Shown in pieces: positions 22,380 through 34,354 of a stretch of 64,000 bases of DNA. The translations under genes were made by a program, and so were the position numbers. Source of the stretch: Hsuehochloa calcarea (Eukaryota > Streptophyta > Magnoliopsida > Poales > Poaceae); the NCBI GenBank assembly GCA_036346395.1, contig CM070598.1, positions 3,269,517 through 3,333,516 of the forward strand, read 5' to 3'. The first letter of the stretch is position 1. Every line of letters starts with the position of its first letter. The notes below the pieces were generated by a model. It had not been told where the DNA came from. It searched no databases and saw only the letters and a list, made by a program, of their open reading frames with translations.

Positions 22380-23460
22380 ATCTGAACTGAAGTAAGGCTG
22401 CTGCTCCACTATGTCGAAACGTCCGTTGCCGCCCAGCGGACTGAAGCAATCCAGGATTTACCACATCGTCGAAGAAACGAAGGAGCTGATGTGCAAAGCC
22501 TGCCGAGAGGTGGATAAAGAGCAAATCTGGATAGCGCGTGAACTAGCAGCAGGCCAGGAGAGCCACGCATAGTGCTGTTTGGCTATCTCAATCCTCGTTG
22601 TGTCGTAGACATCAAACCAAAACACCCTCGATGAGGATTGTAAGAACTATCAACTTAATTAATAAAAGCTCTCTTTCGCTCGCAAAAATAGTGTTTTCTC
22701 TCTCATCTCGGCTCGTATTGAATCTCTATTTCTCAGCTACGCACTTTCAGTTTGGTGGTGTTCTGTTCTGTTCCTTTCCCCTCTCCTGAATCCAGATGCG
22801 TCAGCAAACACGGTGCTTTAGCTGAATGGTAGCTTGACCCCGCAGCAAAACTGGCGGTTGGTTCGCCACGTCGTCTCATTCCCTCCCAACTACCCCTAAC
22901 TACACCCTCGTATGCACCCGAAAATTATAGAATTGCCACGGCGTCGTTGCCCTTTCGATTCCACTTTTCCCTTCTGCTTTATCCCGAAATGATCGATCTT
23001 TCTTGATAGAGCATGCAAACCGTCGAGATCTACACCCACCACGTACATCCGAAAGTGATCTTTATCGTCTGATAAAAACTAAAGGATTAGAGTAATAGCT
23101 ATAGTACCACCGATGAGTGATGTCTAAATCCTCACAAAAAAATACTATTTACACCTGCATAGGGTAGGATCCGGATCTCAGGTTAAGAGATGTAATAAAT
23201 ACTATTCATATCTGCGTAGGATCCCGTTCCCCGGTTAAGAATCTTTTTCGTTCGGATGGTGGCATGGTAGCAATTACAGGGCAGAGTTGGTGGCCTTGAA
23301 TTCAGTTGTTGGGATGTCACCGCCCAGCTAACCATCTCGTGCAACTGCCCTGCCCCCTCAACATACGTGAATATTTGTTACTTTAAATTGCACACAACTC
23401 CATTCGTATAGGCAAGCCTGCTACTATCCGATTCAGCCGCCTTCTCTTTGCTGTGTATCC
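22380..23460. promoter_or_regulatory. Upstream region of chalcone isomerase
   Basis: About 1.08 kb lies between the Copia-1 insertion and the CHI start codon. Two diverged direct repeats of about 65 bp occur at roughly 23140-23245 ('aatactatt', 'aggatcc' and 'ggttaaga' in each). A C-rich 'caactacccctaactac' at about 22887 resembles MYB/P-type (AC-rich) elements common in flavonoid promoters, which is inference only. No convincing TATA box was placed. The insertion leaves roughly 1 kb of native promoter. Confidence 0.45.
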
Positions 23461-24436
23461 ATGGCCGTGTCGGAGCTGGAGGTTGACGGCGTCGTCTTCC
23501 CGCCGGTGGCCCGCCCGCCGGGCTCCGGCCGCACGCACTTCCTCGCCGGCGCAGGTTCGTTACGTTCCGCGTCAGTTTAGATTCTTGAGGTGATATAGTT
23601 CGTTACGTTCCGTGTCACAACGTACTCGGTCCTCTGTTCGACGCGCAGGTGTGCGAGGAATGCAGATTGGAGGCAATTTCATCAAGTTCACGGCCATCGG
23701 CGTGTACCTAGAGGACGAGGCGGTGCCGTCGCTGGCAAAGAGATGGGCCGGGAAGACCGCCGACGAGCTCGCCGAGGACGCCGCCTTCTTCCGCGACGTC
23801 GTCACGGGTAAAAATACACGCTCCATTCTCGCGCAAGTTTGTTGGTTGCCTCGCCCTAACTCTGTTGCTTGTACACTGCAACGCACCGGCGATCGCGCGC
23901 ACCACCAGGCGAGTTCGGGAAGTTCACGAGGGTGACGATGATCCTGCCGCTCACCGGCGAGCAGTACGCGGGGAAGGTGACCGAGAACTGCATCGCGCAC
24001 TGGAAGGCCACCGGCGTGTACACGGAGGCCGAGGCCGTCGCCGTGGACAAGTTCAAGGAGGCCTTCAAGCCCCAGAACTTCCCTCCTGGCGCGTCCATCC
24101 TCTTCACCCACTCGCCCACCGGCGTCCTCACCGTGAGTTTCTATACAAATCTGGCGTTTTTTCGTGCGATTTATGCCGATGCATGGTGTTGGTGACACTG
24201 TGCTGGTTGGATGTTGCCTTCAGGTTGCGTTCTCCAAGGACTCGTCGGTGCCGGCGGCCGGCGGCGCGGCGATAGAGAACAGGGCGCTCTGCGAGGCGGT
24301 GCTGGAGTCCATCATCGGCGAGCACAGCGTCTCGCCGGCGGCGAAGCTGAGCCTCGCGACGAGGGTCGCGGAGCTCCTGAAGGGGCCCACCCTCGGTGAT
24401 GTGCCGCCGGCGGAGCCCGTGTCAGTATCAGTATAA
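23461..24436 (+). CDS. CHI: Chalcone isomerase, type I, complete
   Basis: Four exons join in frame to 229 residues: 23461-23554, 23649-23807, 23909-24132 and 24224-24436. All introns are GT-AG and about 90-100 bp. The protein has the CHI signatures NFIKFTAIGVYLE, ADELAEDAAFFRDVVTG, GEFGKFTRVTMILPLTGEQY and ILFTHSPTGVLTVAFSKD. By alignment to alfalfa CHI (offset two), the active-site residues are R34, T46, Y104 and N111. The specificity pair is Ser188-Ile189, as in type I enzymes that isomerise 6'-hydroxychalcones such as naringenin chalcone to the (2S)-flavanone. It acts in the cytosol after chalcone synthase, feeding flavone, C-glycosyl flavone and anthocyanin branches. Length is normal and no defects are visible. 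AATAAA at about 24588 is a plausible polyadenylation signal. It is alone; no other flavonoid gene is in the window. Confidence 0.97.
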
Positions 24437-24943
24437 ACACTGCGAGAAGCAAAGCGCATCTGCTACCGCAACATGCCAAGGAGATCCTAGACTCTACTGT
24501 CGTTGGCTTGTGTTGGTGTCCGTGGTGAAGCGTCGTGTTCGGATTTCTGCTGCTCTTTTCTCGTGCATGTCAACTATGTGTAACTAGAATAAAAAAACCT
24601 GCAGCTATTCCGTCTGGAGTTATTGGTGCTGAGACTAATTCTGAGCACCTATTGCAGAATCAAAGGAGCAAAAAGTCACGGTACTAATTCTGAAGTATAA
24701 ATGTATAATGCTCCCGTCCAAAAACAGAATGTTTGCGCTTACTCACAACTCAGAGGGACGAAGACTCAAGATTTAATTTTGGGAAATTTTACGTTTTAGT
24801 GGCAGTATATGGCGGTAGTACCGATGAGGATTTAATAATCTTTAATTAACTAAATTATTTATATGTAATTATTAGTAAAGATAGCAATATTTTCATAATA
24901 GTCTTAAGTATACCTCTTATTGGAAAGGCTTAAGATGATTAGT
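24437..24943. other. CHI 3' UTR and spacer
   Basis: This contains the CHI 3' UTR with AATAAA near 24588, then AT-rich spacer. The words 'gaggatttaataatc' occur at 24828 and again at 24951, suggesting a small rearrangement at the edge of the following LTR-like block. No gene is seen. Confidence 0.5.
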
Positions 24944-25756
24944 TGTGACGAGGATTTAATAATCCTCATTTTATCTTTTATCTATAATTTTTATTATGGG
25001 TAAATATGATGTCACATAGTCCCCAGAAGTATCTCTTATATTTATAAGGGGGAGGCCTACCAAGTGATTGTAAGATCTTCTACAATCACCCCCATAGTCG
25101 TAAGTCTTACTACGACTCTACGACCACTACCTGGTCGTAAGTCTTTCTACGACCATTACCCAGTCGTAAATCCTTCTACGACTATTGCCCAATTGTAAGC
25201 TCTACTACGACTTATACCCAGTCGTAAGTCCTACTACGATCAAATAAACCACGACCACCTTATAATCAAACCTACAAGCGAGTGGGTCCAATTGATTAAG
25301 GAATCTGAGCGGTCCACACGCACTATTATTCCGTAGTAGTAATGCTTAAATACCCCATTACCTCGAAGATAAGCGCGAACGGCGTGAAGAAGCCAATCGC
25401 GGTAATTATCGCCATCATGCGCCCATTCGGCTTAATTAGGCGCCTCTTCCATGAGACAAAGCGGTTACTTCTTCACGACTATATAAAGACATCAATCAGA
25501 GGGTGAAAGGGGGAGGCGAAACAGAGCGAGTCAAGGAGAAACACAAGTACTGTTCTCTGTAATAGTCCTAATTTCTTGCTTGATCATCGAGAATACAGTC
25601 AATACCATACACACACAGGAGTAGGGTTGTTATTCTCCCCGGAGAAGGCCTGAACCTGTCTAAACATCCCGTGTCAACCACTCTGCGTGATTTCATCTCT
25701 AGGAGACCCCCCGAATCAAATAATCTTTACGTAAGATCGGTTCTAATACACCGACA
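24944..25756 (+). repeat. LTR-like block 1 (TGTGACGAGG ... ACACCGACA)
   Basis: The segment starts TGTGACGAGG and ends CACCGACA. It includes a TATA-type 'gactatataaag' near 25480, a U5-like tail with 'tagggttgttattctcc', and the typical grass-LTR phrase 'ggagaaggcctgaacc'. These suit an LTR of a grass Ty3/gypsy-type element. A shorter relative lies directly after it. No primer-binding site, coding domain or target duplication was seen, so it may be a solo LTR or a fragment. Confidence 0.5.
25093..25242. repeat. Array of GTCGTA/TACGAC dyads, period about 37 bp
   Basis: Four to five diverged units each contain 'agtcgtaag' followed by 'ctacgac', so every unit is itself an imperfect palindrome. 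Further units appear at 25757-25820 inside LTR-like block 2, and related words ('tggtcgtaag') occur near 49750 and 62510. Confidence 0.75.
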
Positions 25757-26275
25757 AGTTGTAAACCATCCTACGACCACCCTGGTGATCGTAAGACTTT
25801 CTACAACCATATCAATTACGACTATCCTATAGTCAACAAACCCTGAAGACATGTGGGTCCAATTGAATAGGGAATCTTGTGTGCTGTGTTTAAGACACAG
25901 AGTAGTTAGCATACGCTGCTATCCTCCAGGATAACTGCATGCATTACGCCTCTATCTCTGACGATAACTGTCAGGCGACGTAGGGTGTTATTTCTCTGAC
26001 ATTAACTTCCATCAATGTGCGTATTTTATCAAGCGTTGATGTGTCTCTTGGCCTGGAGTAATTATCACCCCTTCATGCGCTATATAAAAGCTAAAGTTAG
26101 TGGACATTAGGAGGATTGGAGATTACAACAAGAAGGCATTAAACATTAGTCTTAATGATCTTCTTCCCGATTGTAAAGAGCATATTCAATACATTAACAC
26201 AGAAGTAGGGTTGTTATTCTCCTAAGAAAAGACACGAACCTATCTAAATCTTTTTGTCTTTTTCTGCGACTAGAA
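25757..26275 (+). repeat. LTR-like block 2, diverged relative of block 1
   Basis: This block shares with block 1, in the same order, the TACGAC dyads, 'gtgggtccaattga', a TATA-type 'gcgctatataaaag' (about 26080) and 'gtagggttgttattctcc' (26206). It is shorter and clearly diverged. It fades after 'gaacctatctaaatc'. Confidence 0.5.
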
Positions 26276-27053
26276 TGGCAACAGGCCTGCGGGGAGGAGA
26301 GCCGGGCCGAGCTGGCCACCGTCGGGGATGGCGACGCACCTAGCGGCTCGAGTAAGCACGAGTTGTAGCTCCGCAGAGGATGTGGCGCCGCAACTCCTTC
26401 GGAAGCCGTCCAGTGTTCCACCACGATTCTCTGGCCTCACTGGCTCGGGTAGAGAAGGGGTATGGAGAGGAAGCTAGGAGGACATGGGGGATGAGGAGAA
26501 TGAGAGGTGTGGGAGGAGACTACTAGGGAAAATCAGAGGAGGAAGATGTGAGAGGGAAGAGGGGCACCGATGTGGCCTGCTGGTGTGATCTTGCTTAGAG
26601 CCTATAGCAGAAAAAAATTCTCATTCGGGCTGCCAGTCATGCGCGATAATGAATGAGTGGGAGGACGTGGCATGAGTGGTTGGATTGGTACGGACGATGG
26701 ATGAGCCGTCCGAACCAAGACTTTCAATCGGACGTAAAAGTTATAGGATTACTGTATGTTTAAACATACTCAACATGAATAAGGAATAAATTGAGGCATA
26801 AAAACAATGAAAATTCAAAAAGTAACTAAATGAAGTAGTAATAATAACATAAGTATAAAAATGCTATGCTCACACACCATGCACGAGATTTCTATATTAC
26901 TCTGGAGAGTTTTTATTGTCCGGTGAAATAAATTGTATGGCACTAATCACATATCCATATCCAAAGACTACGGCACTCACTAGCTGCTCCCTAGGAGAAA
27001 AGGGCGCCCCAAGGCTCTGTGAGAAAGTAACTCACTCTGCTTCATGTGGTACC
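26276..27053. other. Spacer without recognised gene
   Basis: Moderately GC-rich sequence to about 26600 is followed by AT-rich DNA. No conserved exon, RNA gene or clear transposon end was found. It ends at the left GTACC target duplication of Copia-2 (27049-27053). Confidence 0.5.
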
Positions 27054-27324
27054 TGTTGAGGAACCGTCGCTGGCGAGTCTAGTCCGAGTGATTATCTCAT
27101 AGACAAACTCAGAATCGTAAGAACAATGCAAGAACACAAGAACATGATAGTAGATTGAGCACAGTGATGTAGGGGGGGTCTTGCTTCTCTTTATTTCTTT
27201 TCATACCATCCACCTTCTACAATGACTAACACACCCTATATATAGTCTACAGACACTACTAGGGTTTGGGATGGGGCGCCCATACATGGGCCAGCTGCTA
27301 AGCCGAGCTCATAGTTTCCCAACA
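27054..27324 (-). repeat. Copia-2 3' LTR (left)
   Basis: This 271-bp LTR is paired with 35750-36020. On the minus strand it is preceded by a purine-rich 'ccaagggag' just outside, consistent with the polypurine tract. Confidence 0.95.
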
Positions 27325-27564
27325 CTCCCTTGGGCACCCATCCACACATGTTCATGCCTTGTCAAAAACTCCATAAAAACCCAGTGGAAAAAATTTGGAG
27401 AAATAGTACATGATACGTTTTGCTGCGTTGCATGAATTGTCTCGTTAAAAACATTAGCCGAGAAACTTTAGAAAAACTCGTCAAGGGAAAAAGAGTACAA
27501 TCCACCTAATTTCATTTAATCTCCAAGATTTACTTTTTGGGTACTCAATCTTCATGATCAAGTT

Positions 27565-30500
27565 TCAGTGATAAGTTCGTGAAGATTCTCCCCCTGAATC
27601 CTGCACTTCTCTAAGTCTCATCATTCTAATTCCACGTATGTATCTTTCAAAGCTAGATGCTGGAAGTGACTTAGTGAATAAGTCTGCAAGATTTTCACAT
27701 AAATTAGTATGTAGTACTTTAATTTCGTCCATCTTTTGTAATTCATGAGCATATAAGAACTTGGGGTTGATATGCTTAGTGAGAGGACTCTTCACATAAC
27801 TCATCTGCATTTGTGCAACACAAGCTGCATTATCTTCGTAGATAATAGTGGGGTTTGTGCGGTATTCAATCCATGACTGTTGGATGTGGTGAATCATCCG
27901 TCAAAGCCAAAAACATCCCCGTGAGGCCTCGTACAGTGCTATGATTTTCGAGTGGTTCGTCGAAGTAGATACATGACATTGCTTACACGATTTCCATGAA
28001 ATTGCAGTTCCACCATACAGGAATACATAACCTGATTGCGACTTAGCTGTATGCGGGTCTGACAAGTACCCAATATCTGCATAGCGAGTCATAGTTAGGA
28101 CTTGGTTCTTTCTATAGAACAAGCCAAGATATTTGCTTCCTTAGAGGTATAAAGAAGATGTCATTTATTCCATGTCAATGCCTTTTGGTATGTTCTGCAC
28201 TATACCTTGCTAGTAGGTTCACGATAAATGCAATTTTCGGTCTAGTACAGTTTGCTAAATACATGAGTGCTCCTATTGTACTCAAGTACAGGAATTCCGG
28301 TCCCATGACTTCCTCCTCCTCTTCTTTAGGTCTGTACGGGTCCTTGTCCTGCTGCAAGGATCTCCTGACCATCGGCACTTTCGAAGGATATGCCTTTTCA
28401 AAGCCGAACCGTTCTAACACTTTCTGAGTGTAGGTTGACTGATGTACTAAAATCCCTTCAGGGGTATGCTCAAGCTGCAAGCCAGACAATATTTGGTTTT
28501 ACTCAAATCTTTCATTTAGAACTCTGACTCCAGGTAAGAACTTGCTTTCTTAATATCTTCTAGGGTCCCAATGATATTCAGATCATCTACATATACTGAG
28601 ATTATACATAATCCATCCTGGGATCGTCGTATAAAAACACGAGGACAATCCTCATTGTTCGTGTAGCCTTTCTTGCAGAGAAAGTCGCTCAAGGAATTAT
28701 ACCACATTCTGCCTGATTGCTTCAGTCCATACAGTGACTTTCTGGGTTGCACACTGTACATATTTATATTTGCTCTATCTTGGTTCGGGACAGGGATACC
28801 TTCAGGTACCTTCATATAAATGTACGAATCCAAGTTCTCATAAAGGTAAGCAGTTACCACATCCATCAATTTCATTTTTAAATTCAGGTTTACTGCCATT
28901 GAGATTAAATATCTAAAGGTAGTTCCGCCCATGACCGGGGAATAGGTTTCTTCATAATCGACTCCTGGTCGGTGAGTGAAATATTGTGCAACGAGCCTTA
29001 CTTTATGCTTACAATTTCATTATTTTCATTTCTCTTTTGAACAAATACCCACTTGTTCCCTACGGGGTGCACATAGGGAGGCGTGCGGCTTACACACCCA
29101 AACACCCCTCTTTTATTCAGAGATAATAATTCTGCTTCTATTACCTTCTTCCAATCTTCCCAATCTGATCTTTTCTTACATTCAGCGAGTGATGCAGATT
29201 CCGGATTAAGATCGATGATTGTGGCAATTTTCTTTGCAAAATAAATATCGATATTGGTTGTTATTCTATTCATAGATTCTCCCGTGGTCACATAATTAAT
29301 AGCTATTTCTTCATGAGACGATTCTGCTAATGCTTGTACTTGCTCACCGCTGCTTCCAATTGCGGGGGCAAGTCCCTTTAGTTTTTCAGCTCCAATGTGT
29401 GCACACATATCCATACTGATGTCTCCCTCCGTGGGAATATTCAAATCTGGTATGTCTTTTTCTGAAGGTTCCATACTGGTACTAGGTCTCAACTGGCTCC
29501 CCTTCTGGTTCTGGGGAACTTCAGTGATCGGCACGTTAAGTCCTATTTATCCTTTTTTTTGCCAGACGTCCCTGGTTACTTGGGATTCGAGGGACCGAGG
29601 TTCTCATCCTTTTATTCTGAGACCTCTCGATAGGATTAGGGATGCCTTCAATTTTTTTTGGTATTTCAACCCTCTCCGGTGCATTGCGTGCGGGCACATG
29701 CGACTTGGTCACGCTCTTCAAATCACTAAAGTGGTCAGGTAGTTGATTTGCTAATGCTTACAAATCAATTATCTTCTGTACTTCTCTATTTGATTCACTA
29801 GTGTGCGGGTCATGTGCATGGATTCACGTGGCTTTCTACGTCATTTCCAGACATTTTTCATCAAGGGGTTGATTTCCTCCTCCTAATGACGAAAAATTAT
29901 CCTCATTAAATATGTTGTCAGCGAAGCAGACTGTATGCAAATCTCCAGTAATGGGGTCCAGATACCTGATTATGGATATTATCTCATGACCAACATATAT
30001 CCCAAACTTTCTGATAGGGCACATCGCAGTTCGTTGCGGTGGTGGTATAGGTACATAAACCTTGCAACCAAACCTTCATATATGAGAGATTTTCGGTGCT
30101 GACCCTTGCACTAGTTGCATAGGTGAATGGATATTATATGCTGACGGTCGAAAATTGATGAGAGTTGCTGCGTGTAGGACTGCGTGTCCCCAACATATAG
30201 TTGGTAAATTACAATTCTACAAGAGCGGTCGGACAATAAATTAATTCTTTTTAATTAATACCTCTGCTAATCTATTCTGGGTGTGGACATGTGGTACAAA
30301 ATACTCAACGGTAATTTCTATTGCCATACAATAATCATCAAATGCCTTTGAAGTAAATCTCTGGCGTTGTCCATTCTGATGGACTTCATATGATGATCAG
30401 GGAAATTATTCTTAATTTTAATTATCTGCTAGATCATCTTTGCAAAAGCATGGTTTCTCGTACATAATAAGCGTACGTGCGACCATTTCGAGGAAGCAAT

Positions 30501-33500
30501 GATGAGCACCATAAAGTACCTAAATAACCCTGACAGGGGTTGTATAGGACCGCAAATATCTCCCTGGATACGGTCCAGAAATGCAGAGATTTCATCATTT
30601 ACTTTCAGAGTAGAGGGTCTATGTGGATATCATGGGGATATACTCCAGATCTTAGGATGATGTGACAATTGGCAATGGCGTTAATGGTTTATTGTTTCGC
30701 GTGTTTTCAACACGATTCTGATCTTGTTAGGCTTTAAGCGATCTGACCGCCTAGCGGCGATCGAGCCGGCCTAAGATCGGTCCGACCGGCCTAAGCGGCG
30801 GTCGGACCGGCAATGTCAGAAAGTGTTGGATTGAGCTGGGCCAAAAATAAAGGTAGCAGGCAACAGAGGGGATTCTATTGCTACTTGGTCTCATAATTTT
30901 TGGAGTCTCCAGTCAAAAATTCTATTGGATTGAAATTTCCAGTAGGTTTCGGTTTTCAGAGGTTGAAAATCGGCTAAATCATTAATGGCGATCTGATCGA
31001 CCCATAGGTGGCGGTCAGACCGACCGAGTGGGCGGATCGACCGACCACGAAGCGATCGACCGGTTTCACTTGGTTAAATCACCCGTCGTGGCGGCGATAT
31101 TCGGTTGTTAGGTCAAAGTCATGAGTTTCAGGGCATATATATTGTATGATGCATGTTTTGACTAACATAGATCAAGTTGTGAAGAACTTATTCCCAAATT
31201 CGGTTTACTTGTCTATTGTTGTGCAGATTGCTTGGTGGTCAACGACGGTCAACGGCGAGGATGATCGGGACTAGGCTTGGAGAGCTGAGGTCCAGAACAA
31301 TCGACGATGCCAGGTAAGGTCAATGTACTCAAGCGTGGTGCAAGATGGATAAGGGTGACCTATTGGCTAATCCGAGGCGCAAGATGGCACAAGGTGTAGC
31401 TAGTTAGGTCAAGAGGGGTTAAAAACGGCGCATTAAAATATGTGCGTATGTGTTCCATTTGTTTTGGACCTTAACGGAAGCCCAATAGAGTCAAACTTCT
31501 AGAAGGTCCAAGCCTCCACTATAAATAGGAGAGGGAGGTGGCTGCACCTCCTCCTCGTCTCTTTTGCTATTTTTGTAAACCCTAATTTTCTTAGGGAGAG
31601 CTTTTGTGGAGGCTAGGGTTCTTGATAGCTTGATGTGATTTTCGTGCTCTCGGATTGAGCATTGACCTCCATTGATGGAGAGGCTGTAAGCCCATATCAT
31701 ATCAAATCAATCTAGAGAAAGTTTGATCATGTCTTGTCTCTTTGCGTTCTTTCTCTATATTTGATGATTTTGAGTTTTTCTTTGATCCGCGAGTTTTTAA
31801 TTGAATTCTTCACGTGATCTAGCTTGTTGTGACGTGTGGGAACCTATCTAGTATCATCTTGATCATCAATCATCCACGAGCAAGATCTTGGATCAAGTTT
31901 TTGTTTTGACCCGGTTTTGAACCCTTCTTCAATCAAATCGAAAAGGATTGCTATTCTTCCAAGAATTATCATAATCTTCGATTGGAATAGATTCCTGATA
32001 TCATAGAGAATGTGTGTTCCAAGTTTCATCAAGTTTGGAGTTGTAGATCAAAATTTTCATCTATTTGCAACTTCGTCATCGGGCTGTTTGATCTGTTCTC
32101 GAGGCGGCCTATCGGGCCGGTCGAGTCACCAATCGACCGGCGAGCAATCGGTTCGACCGCCATGTCTGATGATCGACCGGCAATGTATTGAGTTGCATTA
32201 ATCTTTGTTGATTTTGTCGTTTTGATTAGGGGTTTATATTGGATTCAATATTAGTCTTCCGCTGTACTGATATAATGATCTTCATAGCTTCCATAACTAC
32301 TGGAGTGAAATTTGTGTTGAATCCATTATTTGTGAAAAAGTGAGCGTGCTCCTATTTACCCCCCCCCTCTAGTCGCCTTTTCGGTCCAACAGTCTAGTAA
32401 TTATTTTCCCGGTGACACATGCGAGGTACACAAAATCTTCCTGATTAGAAAATTCTTTACATTGATATTGTGTTCTTGAGAATTAGTAATTATATTTCTT
32501 ACCATTCTAAGACCGGGGTGACCTAATCTATCATGCTAGAGACGGAAAAGTTCAGAGTTTCTAAAAGTGATTTTTAGGACAGTATAGGCTGCAGGTGTTT
32601 TAATGTGAGTGTAGTATAGCCCAGATTCATATGAAGGAAGTTGTTCTAATACCATTTTTCTATTTTCTTCGCGATTTGTAATGAGCAAATATTTCTTACT
32701 ATACTCTTCTTCAGTCTCTTCGTGGAGACCGTTAGCGTGAATATCTTTAAAGCTTAAGAGACTCCTAGTCGATTCTGGGTACAACAAGGCTTCTTCAATG
32801 ACAAATGTTGTGCCCATCGGGAGTATAATTACAGATCTTCCTGAGCCTATTATACAAGTATCACTGTCTGCGATTGTCGTAAGACTACCAGCATTCTTGC
32901 TGATCGATTGGAAATTTTGTCTTTCTCAATATGATATTCGTTGTGCTGCTATCTGCTAAGCACACTTCCTCCATAGGGCACCAGACGCGTTCTGATATAT
33001 AAAGTATTTATTAATATAGGGTAGGAAAAAATCCACATACATAAGTAAAATACTTCAAAACAGAACACAACATGCTATTATCAATACGAGAAAAAAATCT
33101 TGCAAGACCCATCATAATAATTTATTGCTTTGCTCTCATAGAGCTTACAACCATTATTCAAAATTCAATGTTCTATCACAATCATAAACTACAAATGACT
33201 ATAAAATCTAAGTGTAATGCGTGCACTACATTGAATCATCGAAGTATGAAGAAACTTTTGCCTAAATCTACTCCATGTCCATCTTCTCTTCTTAGCAACA
33301 ACAGATGTTGCCGCTGTGATGTCCAAAGAAGGTGTGATGGGGGTTGCTACTGAGCTGTCAACATCCATGGGTGCAACCCATGATTGTGGATCCTCTGTGC
33401 CTGCTATAGCGAGGTGTGCCTCATGCTGCCATTTTCCTTCTTCTTAGACTTGAAAGCATCAATCACGTGTTGCGCCTCACGGCAAACACGTGACCAACAT

Positions 33501-34354
33501 CCCCAAGTACCACATTTGTAGCAATTTTGGTCTTGCTGACCATAGGGCTTCTTATCGCACTTCTTTTGTTCGCCCTTCTTGGCTTGAGCATTCTGTTTGG
33601 TTTTGTGACCCATGACCTTACCCTTCTTGCCTCTTTTTAGTGAGGCTTCCTCACCTTGTAACTGCTTGCATTGACTTCTTGACCAACTTTGCTACTAGGC
33701 TGCTTTGAGATGTAGTTCTTTCTAAGAACGTCATCTTGAGTTTTCGCAACTTGCATGATGTCAATCAATTCGACATACTCCTTGTAGCCGTCCTGGCGAT
33801 AGTTGCGTGTGGATTGCACTGCGTTTGGGTGAAAGGTAGAGAAATTTTCTCGATCTTCTACTCATCTGTGGTTACCTTACCACAGAGTTGAAGACTTGTA
33901 CAAATTATGTGCAATGCAACATTATACTCCCCCACGGTCTTGTAGTCAGCAAAATGTAGTTGGTTCCATTCTTGCCTGCTCGAGGAAGAATGGTGTACTT
34001 CAGTTTCTCGAACCACTTCTTTAGTGCGGTCCATAAAGCTAATGCGTTCCTTTCTGCCATATACCCATTCTTGAGCGTTAGGCAGAGATGGTGTCTGAGA
34101 AAATAAAGTGCTTGATCATTCTCCTCAGCAGTTGGAGTGGCGTCCTTCAAGGTGCCAAATCCAATAGCAGCACGAAGCTTCTTAGCTCTAAGTACAATTT
34201 CAACATCTGATGCCCAAGTTAGGTAATTGTGGCCATGCTGGACTAGCTCTTCGAACTCCCGGTTCGTAATGCCAGTCATCTGTATATTCATGCAAAGATT
34301 CCATAAGATTACTACTGATAATTTGAAGAAAAAAATGGTTGCAAAAATTCTCAT
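27565..34354 (-). pseudogene. Copia-2 gag-pol, broken
   Basis: Pieces of a single polyprotein lie in several frames. Gag has MTGITNREFEELVQHG and then NYLTWASDVEIVLRAKKL. The zinc knuckle CYKCGTWGCWSRVC has Cys where the CCHC motif needs His. GAG-pre-integrase shows SGLYYTHI. The integrase C-terminal region has RKFGIYVGHE and FADNIFNEDNFSSLGGG. Reverse transcriptase shows VTAYLYENLDSYIYMKVPEG, RKSLYGLKQSGRMWYN and VYVDDLNIIG. RNase H has GYLSDPHTAKSQSGYVFLYG and KHINPKFLYAHELQKMDEI. Stops and frame changes separate these, and an LTR is inserted between the integrase and GAG-pre-integrase parts. The element is not autonomous. Confidence 0.92.
30661..32390 (+). mobile_element. Nested solo LTR (Ty3/gypsy-like) inside Copia-2
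   Basis: Integrase-coding sequence of Copia-2 breaks off near 30640 and its protease/GAG-pre-integrase part resumes near 32400. Between them is non-coding sequence starting TGTGACAATTGGC and ending 'cttttcggtccaaca', ends common in grass gypsy LTRs. It has repeated words around 'gcggtcggaccgg' and 'gatcgaccgg', a promoter-like 'actataaataggag' (31518) and a leader-like 'gtaaaccctaattttcttag'. No internal domain or second LTR is present, so a solo LTR is the best call. A clean target duplication was not found ('cttag' left, 'tctag' right at best), so the ends may be off by a few bases. Confidence 0.7.

Noticed and set aside
25080..25260. Regular repeats resembling a CRISPR array
   Set aside because: The genome is a plant nuclear genome. 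The units are diverged palindromes without unique spacers and lie in LTR-like DNA.
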